From positions 48,895,619-48,959,618 of the forward strand of contig OX328102.1 of the NCBI GenBank assembly GCA_946811185.2: 64,000 nt of DNA, written 5' to 3'. This document shows, one piece after another, positions 11,120 to 18,840 of the stretch (positions are counted from its first letter, which is position 1; each line of letters starts with the position of its first letter). The notes under the pieces were generated by a model. That model did no database searches and was not told the origin of the DNA. It worked only from the letters and a program-made list of their open reading frames with translations. This stretch comes from Hippopus hippopus. Lineage: Eukaryota > Mollusca > Bivalvia > Cardiida > Cardiidae. A program made the position numbers and the translations under genes.

Positions 11120-11468
11120 ATATTTTTTTCTCTGCCTGTTCTGTTATTTTGCAGATTTTTGAATCGGTGATATCCGTTGTGTCGGACTGCATGTCTACGG
11201 TCTGATTTTCAACCGGTGATATTGTAGTCTGTAGTGAACTTGTTTTCCATGTATTTTCGTTGTAGAATGAATTTAGTGTCCCGACGAATTTCGTATGTTG
11301 GAGATCGACAACGTTGTAAAACGATGGTGAAATTTCGATGTCATGACTGTGTGGGTTTACGTAGACAAAAAACAAATGTTCCTGTCTGATTTTCTTTTTT
11401 GGACAATTTCTGGACCAATGTCCTGCTTCGTTGCACGTAAAACAAATATTTGTTCTCTCACCATTCAT
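11031..11468 (-). CDS. CCHC zinc-knuckle protein of Polinton-like element
   Basis: A 145-residue frame. Residues about 9-22 form a retroviral-type zinc knuckle, CFTCNEAGHWSRNC (C-x2-C-x4-H-x4-C). The middle is Ser/Thr/Asn-rich and the C terminus is Lys-rich, ending near KTTKRR, similar in composition to the tail of the neighbouring minus-strand ORF at 9899-10543. Two minus-strand TATA boxes (TATAAATAG) fall in the 178-bp repeat just upstream at 11523-11700, giving a plausible promoter. A single-stranded nucleic-acid-binding role is likely from the knuckle. The specific role in the element is not known to me, and a retrotransposon gag fragment is an alternative. Confidence 0.5.
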   Translation of the reverse strand: MNGERTNICFTCNEAGHWSRNCPKKKIRQEHLFFVYVNPHSHDIEISPSFYNVVDLQHTKFVGTLNSFYNENTWKTSSLQTTISPVENQTVDMQSDTTDITDSKICKITEQAEKKISTNDNLRKQQTLDLKEEKKSKTTKRRKNE

Positions 11469-11522
11469 CCGATATCGTTTGTCGAGCGTCGCTTGATCTA
11501 AAACTCTGTAGCTGATAGTACA

Positions 11523-11700
11523 GCGTATAGAGCTATTTATAAAAAAATACGCTTCACTACTAGACGCTGACGTAGTGTACCTCTACCCAATGGTCTATTT
11601 ATAGCAACAGACGCTAACATATTGTGATTTAACCCCTTGTCACACTAAACGGCGTTTCCACTGAGTTGTCACGGTGTTGTTTTAAGTTCCCAGACTGCCA
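11523..11700. repeat. 178-bp direct repeat, copy 1, promoter-like
   Basis: Nearly identical to 12414-12590. It contains TATTTATA-type boxes that read TATAAATAG on the minus strand near 11530-11540 and 11590-11600. It lies between the zinc-knuckle ORF (minus) and the polymerase palm fragment (plus). Shared blocks include AGACGCTGACGTAGTGTACC and AACGGCGTTTCCACTGAGTT. Confidence 0.85.
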
Positions 11701-11739
11701 AGAGATCGCAGGAAAAATGCGAAGCTCCCGTGGCCTATT

Positions 11740-12170
11740 ATCGCGTTCCTGATGTTGATGAAAAAAAAGCAAGAAGGAAATCAAGTACATTGATATCTGT
11801 TCTCTGTACCCTTATGATTGTAAACACAAATCCTATCCTGTAGGTCAGCCAGAAATTTTGTCTGCTGAGAATATTGACATGAACAATATTCGACAATATG
11901 AGGGCTTAATCAAATGCAAAGTTTTGTCTCCAACTGATTTTTGTTTCACCCCGTTCTCCCAGTTCACTGTAACAACAAAATGATGTTTCCACTCTGTATG
12001 AAATGTGCAGAAGAAAGTTCAAGTATTTGTAGCCATGGTGAAGAAAAGAGGGCTTTGGTCGGAACTTGGGTTACTTTTGAATTATTCAAGGCTCTTGACT
12101 GCGGTTATCGATTATTGCAAAGTAAAAAAGTTAAAAGTAGAAAAAGTCAATAGTCTCTCTTATATAGGTC
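11740..12170 (+). pseudogene. polB: Polinton DNA polymerase B, palm-domain fragment
   Basis: Translation from about 11785 gives YIDICSLYPYD, the family B polymerase motif A with its metal-binding Asp. YPVGQPEIL and GLIKCKVLSP follow. After a one-base frame change near 11945 come HPVLPVHCNNKMMFPLC, then CAEE, CSHGEEKRALVGTW and FELFKALDCGYRLLQ, ending near 12120. This set is characteristic of protein-primed Polinton polymerases. It is a fragment: the motif C (DTD) region and thumb are absent, and the N-terminal half lies downstream instead of upstream. It is presumably not functional. Confidence 0.7.
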
Positions 12171-12413
12171 TAGATCTACATGCAGTGAGGAAATATTCCC
12201 GTAAAATGGTCTTTACAAGTGTGTGAACCAATAATTATTCCAAGTTATTTTTCTTGACATAAATGAACGAAAGTGTCAAGGAACTGTCTTTCTTTTGTTA
12301 AGGAAATCAGGGATATTCACCCTATTTCACATGTACAAATCTACGAAAGAAAAAATGCTTTCTACTTTTGACAACGCTCAAAATTCGAACTCACACCTTT
12401 TTTATATTAGTTA

Positions 12414-12590
12414 AGCGTATAGAGGTATTTATAAAAAAGCTTTACTAGACGCTGACGTAGTGTACCTCTGCCCAATGGTCTATTTATAGCAACAGACGCT
12501 AACATATTGTGATCTAAGCCCCTGTCACTCTAAACGGCGTTTCCACTGAGTTGACACGGTGTTGTTTAAGTTCACAGAGTACCAACAAAG
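12414..12590. repeat. 178-bp direct repeat, copy 2, promoter-like
   Basis: Same orientation and near-identical to 11523-11700, again with the CTATTTATAG box near 12479-12488. It lies 34 bp before the start of the polymerase N-terminal block at 12624, so it probably represents the native 5' flank of that gene. Confidence 0.85.
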
Positions 12591-12623
12591 GTTTTCGTTT
12601 TGATTTCTGAACAATAGATTGAA

Positions 12624-14090
12624 ATGCTCGAATCAAAGTTTTTTACCCAGAAGAAAAAATCCATTATTCAAATTGGCAATCATGACCAACTATGTTTTGC
12701 AAGAGCCGTTGTTGTGGGAATTTGCTACAGTGAACGTGAAAACACCGGGGCATGGAATAGAAAATGGGATCGTATTTGTCGTTCAAACCGCCCTCTTCAA
12801 AAGACTGAAGCTGAGAAATTGTTGAATGAAGCTGGAGTTTCACCAACACAACCTATAGGAATTGACGAATACAAAAAAATCAAGCATTCTTGTATGAAAA
12901 AGGCTATGTCATTAAAGTTTATCAACAGCATTCAAAAAGTGGAAAAAATATTTGAACATCCAGAAGTGAAAACCAATAGTAAGATCATACATTTGTAGTT
13001 TCATCAAAACCATTATGACTACATCAAATCTATCAAAGTTTTTTTGTTGTGGATATTATTGTGAGTTCTGTGATGTGGGTTACTCTCACCGGGAAAGTCA
13101 TGCTTGTTCAATTATCTGCAAAGGTTGTTACCGCAAAGGAAAATTTCCATCAGATTCAAAAGAATATGTTTGCAGTTATTGCAGTAGACGATTTTTTAGT
13201 GCTGAATGCTTTGAAAATCACAGAATTGTTCAAGGTAGAGAAAAGAAATCCATTTGTGAATTAGTGAAACTCTGTTCAAAATGTGGTGTGCAATATCTTG
13301 TCAGAAAGAAAAATCATGTTTGCAATGGAAAGAAAAGGTGTCATATCTGTAAGAAAATTGTTAACTTTTTTTATCGATGATATATTTAGCCTTACCAAAG
13401 TAAGTTGAACCATGACAGCGATGACGAGACGAGTTCTTCTGTAGTCAAAAAACCACAGTTTATTTTCTTTGATTTTGAATGCAAACAAGACACAGGTGTA
13501 CACATCCCGAATTATTGTATTGCACACAGAGCATGTGATGAATGTATCGATAAATCACTTGATTTTCATTGTTCTACATGCAGTGAATTTGAAGAGGGTA
13601 GGGAAGTTATTTTTCAAGGTGAAGAAACTTTGAGTCAATTTTGCAAGTGGCTCTTTTCAAAACATCATAAAGGAGTCACGGCTATTGCCCCATAATTTCA
13701 AAGGTTATGACGGTCAGTTCATTCTTGGCTATATTGTCAAAGTTGGGTTAAAACTTCCAAAATTGATCATGAATGGAAACAATATTATGAAGTTAGAACT
13801 GAATGGTGTACGTCTGGTCGATTCTTTCAATTTCATGAGGTTTGGTTTGGCAAAATTTCCAGCCATATTTGGTCTTCAAGAAAATAAAAAAGGTTACTTT
13901 CCTCACTGGGCAAATACAGATGAATTTTGGAGTTACATTGGACCTTACTTGGATATGTCTTATTACAAACCCGGAGGAGGAACAAAACCAACTACAACGT
14001 ATAACACAGCCATACAAAGATCTCGGCGAAAGATTAGTTCAACTATTTTTAAAGACAACGCCTGACATCATTTTGGTTGATATCGAATTT
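12624..14090 (+). pseudogene. polB: Polinton DNA polymerase B, N-terminal and exonuclease half, broken
   Basis: The start is taken at the ATG at 12624, just after the promoter-like repeat. The first block (12624-12995) is the family N-terminal region (QIGNHDQLCFARAVVVG). A TAG at 12996 and a frame change in the T run near 13035-13041 lead into a Cys/His array at 13060-13365 (YYCEFCDVGYSHRESHAC, CKGC, YCSRRFF, CSKCG, CHICKK). Stops near 13378 and 13387 are followed by FIFFDFECKQD (exonuclease I, 13460-13495). A frameshift at about 13690 precedes HNFKGYDGQFIL (exonuclease II), then VRLVDSFNFM and KGYFPHWANTDEFW. Similarity stops near YYKPG at about 13975, before the palm. Breaks are single-base or nonsense, so this is a decayed copy, subject to sequence error. 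Confidence 0.7.
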
Positions 14091-14214
14091 GGGAGAAAGA
14101 TTACTTTCGATAATGGAGCAATGGTGATCAGAAAAAGAGTTGAAGCATGCCCCATTTGTCAAGCGAATTTCGGATGCTGTCATTAGAAGTGGAAAAAAAC
14201 ACAGCCTCCAAAAC

Positions 14215-14583
14215 AAAACAGCCCTTTTCAGGGCTAACCCAACAGTTCTTTTCAGAGCTAACCCAACAGTCCTTTTCAGGGCTAACCATTTACCACGAAA
14301 GTTCTATCTTCAAGATGCCAGACGAAAGTTCTATCTTCAAGCTATCAGACGAAACTTCTACCTTCAAGCTGTCAGACGAAAGTTCTATCTTCAAGTTGTC
14401 ATTTCTTCAAATTGTCACAGCTCTTTTTCAGAGCTAACCCAACAGTCCTTTTCAGGACTAACCATTACCACGAAAGTTCTATCTTTCTTCAAAATTGTCA
14501 TTTCTTCAAATTGTCAAACTTCTTTCTTTTAGAAGAGTTACACTCCAAAGAGTTACACTCCAAAGAGTTACACTCCAAAGAGT
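14215..14583 (+). repeat. Minisatellites with 24-, 27- and 15-bp units
   Basis: A 24-bp unit (TTTTCAGGGCTAACCCAACA-like) repeats about three times at 14221-14290. A 27-bp unit (GACGAAAGTTCTATCTTCAA core) repeats about four times at 14297-14400. A 15-bp unit (GAGTTACACTCCAAA) repeats about three times at 14535-14583. All unit lengths are multiples of three, and a frame stays open across most of it (14147-14437, with DESSIFKLS-type repeats). Confidence 0.8.
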
Positions 14584-17095
14584 AAGAATCATTCATAGAT
14601 GTAGAAAAAAGTCTAAGTCCAACTCAGTGATTTAGGGACAAATTCCTTTTAGAAAAGAAAAATCATTCATAGATGCAGAAAAAAGACTAAGTCCAACTCA
14701 CTGGTCAGGCTTTTAGAAAGAAAATCATTCATAGGGTAAAAAAAAGTCTATGTTCAACTCAATGGTTAGGCATTTAGAAAAGAGAATTCATTCATAGATG
14801 TAGAAAAAAGTCTAAGTCCAACTCAGTGATATAGGGACAAATTCCTTTTAGAAAAGAAAAATCATCCATAGATGCAGAAAAAAGACTAAGTCCAACTCAG
14901 CGCTCAGTCTTTTAGAGAAATCATTCATAGATGCAGAAAAAAGTCTAAGTCCAACTCAATGGTCAGTCTTTTAGAGAGAAAAATCATCCATAGGGTGAAA
15001 AAACTAAGTCCAACTCAATGGTCAGGTTTTTAGAAAGAGAAATTATTCATAGGGTAAAAAAGTCTAAGTTCAACTCAATGATTAGGCAATTAGAAAAGAG
15101 AATTCATTCATAGGTGAAAAAACTAAGTACAACTCACTGATATAGGGACAAATTCCTTTTAGAGAGAAAAATCATTCATAGGATGAAAAAAGCTAAGTTC
15201 AACTCAATGGCCAAACATTTAGAGAGAAGAAATCATCCATAGATAAGAAAAAAGTCTAAGTCCAACTCACTGATATAGGGACAAATTCCTTTTAGAGAGA
15301 AAAAATCATTCATAGATAAGAAAAAAGTCTAAGTCCAACTCAGTGGTCAGGCTTTTAGAAAGAAAATCATTCATAGGGTAAAAAAAAGTCGATGTTCAAC
15401 TCACTGATATAGGGACAAATTCCTTTTAGAGAGAGAAAATCATTCATAGGGTGAAAAAACTAAGTCCAACTCAATGGTCAGGCTTTTAGAGAAAAATCAT
15501 TCATAGGTGCAGAAAAAAACTAAGTCCAACTCAATGGTCAGGCTTTTAGAAAGAAAATCATTCATAGGGTAAAAAAAGTCTATGTTCAACTCACTGATAT
15601 AGGGACAAATTCCTTTTAGAGAGAAAAAAGAGAATTCATTCATAATTGCAGAAAAAGTCTAAGTTCAACTCAATGTCCAGACATTTAGAAAGAAAACTCA
15701 TTCATAGGGTAAAAAACGTCTATGTTCAACTCAATGGTTAGACATTTAGAAAAGAGAATTCATTCATAATTGCAGAAAAAGTCTAAGTCCAACTCAATGT
15801 CCAGACATTTAGAAAGAAAAAATCATTCATAGATGCAGAAAAAAGACTAAGTCCAACTCAGTGGTCAGGCTTTTAGAAAGAAAATCATTCATAGGGTAAA
15901 AAAAAAGTCTATGTTTAACTCAGTGCTCAGACATTTAGAAAGAAAAATCATACATAGGTGAAGAAAAAACTAAGTCCAACTCAGTGATCAGGCATTTAGA
16001 AAGAGAGAAAATCAATCATAGGGGAAAAAAGCTAAGACCAACTCAGTGATATAGGATAAATTTCCTTTTAGAAAAGAGAAATCATTCATAGAGATGCAAA
16101 AAAAAGTCTAAGTCCAACTCAATGGTTAGGCAATTAGAAAGAAAAAATCATCCATAGGGTGAAAAAACTAAGTCCAACTCAATGGTCAGGCTTTTAGAAA
16201 GAGAAATTATTCATAGGGTAAAAAAGTCTAAGTTCAACTCAATGATTAGGCAATTAGAAAAGAGAATTCATTCATAGGTGAAAAAAACTAAGTACAACTC
16301 ACTGATATAGGGACAAATTCCTTTTAGAGAGAAAAAATCATTCATAGAGATGTAAAAAGCTAAGTTCAACTCAATGGCCAAACATTTAGAGAGAAGAAAT
16401 CATCCATAGATAAGAAAAAAGTCTAAGTCCAACTCACTGATATAGGGACAAATTCCTTTTAGAGAGAAAAAATCATTTATAGATAAGAAAAAAGTCTAAG
16501 TCCAACTCAGTGGTCAGGCTTTTAGAAAGAAAATCATTCATAGGGTAAAAAAAAGTCTATGTTCAACTCACTGATATAGGGACAAATTCCTTTTAGAGAG
16601 AGAAAATCATTCATAGGGTGAAAAAACTAAGTCCAACTCAATGGTCAGGCTTTTAGAGAAAAATCATTCATAGGTGCAGAAAAAAACTAAGTCCAACTCA
16701 ATGGTCAGGCTTTTAGAAAGAAAATCATTCATAGGGTAAAAAAAGTCTATGTTCAACTCACTGATATAGGGACAAATTCCTTTTAGAGAGAAAAAAGAGA
16801 ATTCATTCATAATTGCAGAAAAAGTCTAAGTCCAACTCAATGATCAGTCTTTTAGAAAGAGAAAAATCATTCATAGAGATGTAAAAAGACTAAGTCCAAC
16901 TCAATGGTTAGACATTTAGAAAAGAGAATTCATTCATAATTGCAGAAAAAGTCTAAGTCCAACTCAATGTCCAGACATTTAGAAATCATTCATAGAGATG
17001 CAGAAAAAAGTCTAAGTCCAACTCAATGGTCAGGCAATTAGAAAGAAAAAAATCATCCATAGGGTGAAAAAACTAAGTCCAACTCAGTGATCTGA
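14584..17095. repeat. Satellite-like tandem array, about 60-80 bp units
   Basis: About 2.5 kb of variants of one unit: TCATTCATAG, an A-rich link, AAGTCTAAGTCCAACTCA, a variable decamer (TGGTCAGGCTTTTAGA or TGATATAGGGACAAATTCC) and GAGAAAAA. The segments about 14980-15690 and 16145-16850 have the same order of variant units at an offset of about 1165 bp, showing a higher-order duplication. No open frame crosses it. Confidence 0.9.
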
Positions 17096-17099
17096 CCAT

Positions 17100-17450
17100 T
17101 TTTTACCCAGCCTGTCAGTCATAAGATCTGCACTTTGAATGCTAAATCCCTCTCAGGGTAGAGAGCCTGGGAAAAACTCCCCCCCTTTTCCCTTTTTTGC
17201 AAAAAATTCCGCTCAGGGACGGGAGCCTGGGGCATTTTTGTCCCCAGAGTGCCATCCACACGGCCGCCATTTTGAATGCTAAATCCCTCTCAGGGTAGAG
17301 AGTATGGGATATTTTTTAAAAAAATCTTTCGGGGACAGCATATAGGGACACATTTTTTGTCAGGGACGGTGATATAGGGCGCTCAGGGAAGAGAGCATGG
17401 GAACTACCCCCGTCCTGGGTAGTTCCCATGCTCTCTTCCTTTACTACTTT
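17100..17450. repeat. GC-rich repeat block with perfect hairpin
   Basis: The block AATCCCTCTCAGGGTAGAGAG occurs twice (about 17144 and 17283) with related CAGGGACGG blocks. The arms 17387-17409 and 17417-17439 are perfect 23-bp inverted repeats around a 7-base loop. Confidence 0.7.
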
Positions 17451-17454
17451 CGGT

Positions 17455-17975
17455 AAAGGATTAAATGAAATAGGAGATCGGGTGAATGTCGTAGGGCCTG
17501 GGAGGAAGGCCTTTTTGGAGCGCTGTGGGAGGGGGAGGAATGCTGGTAAACTAGCATTTTCTTCTTTTTCTGCAGTGTTTTCTGCCCTTTTATAGACGGA
17601 TTCTATCATTTTGGTCGCATTTGGTTTGCCGTCGGTAAATGCTTTCAATTTGGAGAAGTCTACAATTTTGTGATTTGGTAATGAAGTAACAAACACATTC
17701 AATGTTGTATAAAATTGTTGGTTGTTTTAGAATGTACATTTCCTTCTTTAACTCTTTACCACACAATCCGGGGTTTTCACGACCCTGGAGAAGAGGCCTT
17801 CTGAGGACATTGTGGGAAAGGGAGAAAATGTTGGTAACCAGCATTTTATTCTCCTCCCACAATGTTTTCTACCCTTCCCAAGTCGGATTTCAATATTTGA
17901 GTCGCATTGGTTCTGTCGTCTGCCGGTGCTTTGAATTTGACTGGTCTAGGATAATGGTGTTTGGTAAAGAGTTAA
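17455..17975. mobile_element. Two MITE copies, family F3
   Basis: F3 has ends like GGTAAAGAGTTAA / TTAACTCTTTACCACACAA. Its palindromic core resembles GAAAATGCTGGTAACCAGCA, flanked by AACATTGTGGGAAA / CCCACAATGTTTTCT. The copies here are about 17455-17700 and 17750-17975. Other copies are at about 18996-19230, 19620-19855 and, within the ARF introns, 57505-57955, 60050-60462 and 60868-61350. Confidence 0.75.
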
Positions 17976-18039
17976 ACCTATGCAATAAATTTATATTTGG
18001 TAAATCTATATTGGTAATGTCCAAACGTAGGCCTGGTCC

Positions 18040-18350
18040 ATTATTGTGGGCTCGATCCTTTGCCGATTGGTGGGTATGATCTATGCTTTGTGGGGGGGGG
18101 GGGGGGGGGGGTCTTGATGCATCTGCAAAAGGTATCGACCCATGACAGTGCAGGCTGGCATGGGCTAAAATCTTCCAATTATCTGCATGTCCTAGTAATA
18201 TTCTACCTCCTGATTCAGTCGGTTGTTAGACAAGGTGGACTTTATGGGTCCGTGATTATGTACTGATTTGCTTGGTATTCTGTATCACGGAGATGCATTA
18301 GGCCCCCTTTTGCTGGAACGTGGGTCGGATGCATTTTTGGTCTGGGTTCG
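18040..18350. mobile_element. MITE, family F1, with 20-odd-base G run
   Basis: An F1 member with internal ATCTGCAAAAGGTATCGACCC and the end GCCCCCTTTTGCTGG. A G homopolymer at about 18091-18112 sits where related copies read GGGGGCTTAATGCAT. Confidence 0.7.
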
Positions 18351-18542
18351 GGCCCATTTGGCGGGATTAAAGCTGCAATGACTTCATCCCGGGACTTGGT
18401 ATTAATTGTTTACGTGACGTCAACGTTACCTTGACGTTGCATAAACAACTGTTACTGCAGGCATTGTATCACAGGACCACACTAGAAGAAGGCGGTTGTA
18501 CCGCCGAAAGCTCGTGTACATTATTATAATTAAGATTTTAAA

Positions 18543-18697
18543 ATTAATTTTTCTGCCAGCGACTTACACTTGGACGATTACACAATAACAGATTGCCATC
18601 TTCACAATATTTTTCATACTTTTAATTGGTATGCCATAAATTTGAATGCATTTTAACACACACCCGCGTTGTTTACTTTTGGCTGTTATGGGTCCTA
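18543..18697. mobile_element. MITE half, family F2, abutting fucosidase exon
   Basis: It carries GCCAGCGACTTACACTTGGA and CAATAACAGATTGCCATC, with the family end GTTTACTTTTGGCTGTTATG. It ends about 10 bp before the inferred splice acceptor of the first fucosidase exon seen here. Confidence 0.75.
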
Positions 18698-18707
18698 TAA
18701 CTGACAG

Positions 18708-18840
18708 GTGTGTTACAAAAGAGAAAATGGGAGAATGCCATGACAATCGACAAGAAATCCTGGGGATTTCGTAGGAATGCTCCTCTAGCCGATATCATGT
18801 CTATGGAGGAATTACTTGGAATTCTGGTGGAAACAGTAAG
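18708..18840 (+). CDS. FUCA: Fucosidase exon a
   Basis: Encodes [17 protein letters not shown] and the helix up to LVETV, ending AG at a strong donor GTACGT (18841). The acceptor CTGACAG at 18707 is inferred. The first few codons do not resemble the family, so the start could be off by a few bases. Confidence 0.8.

Larger units (their letters stand above)
9890..14190. mobile_element. Polinton/Maverick-type element remnant, rearranged
   Basis: The block contains two separate pieces of a protein-primed family B DNA polymerase (palm piece at 11740-12170 and N-terminal/exonuclease piece at 12624-14000, both plus). It also contains two minus-strand ORFs, TATA-bearing spacers and a duplicated 178-bp sequence. 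The polymerase family assignment rests on the zinc-finger array, the FDFE exonuclease motif and the DICSLYP palm motif, all typical of Polinton polymerases. I do not see an integrase, packaging ATPase, protease or capsid gene, so the element is incomplete or scrambled. Its outer ends are not defined. Confidence 0.6.

Noticed and set aside
13842..14186. 114-codon frame overlapping the polymerase fragment
   Set aside because: It mostly overlaps the exonuclease-bearing frame in another phase. Its end (VEACPICQANF) is suggestive of a zinc-binding segment, but I cannot assign it.
14584..17095. CRISPR-like array
   Set aside because: Units are contiguous variants without conserved-repeat/unique-spacer alternation, and the genome is eukaryotic.
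17316..17702. 128-codon minus-strand frame
   Set aside because: It spans the GC-rich hairpin block and an F3 MITE; no domain or conserved motif.
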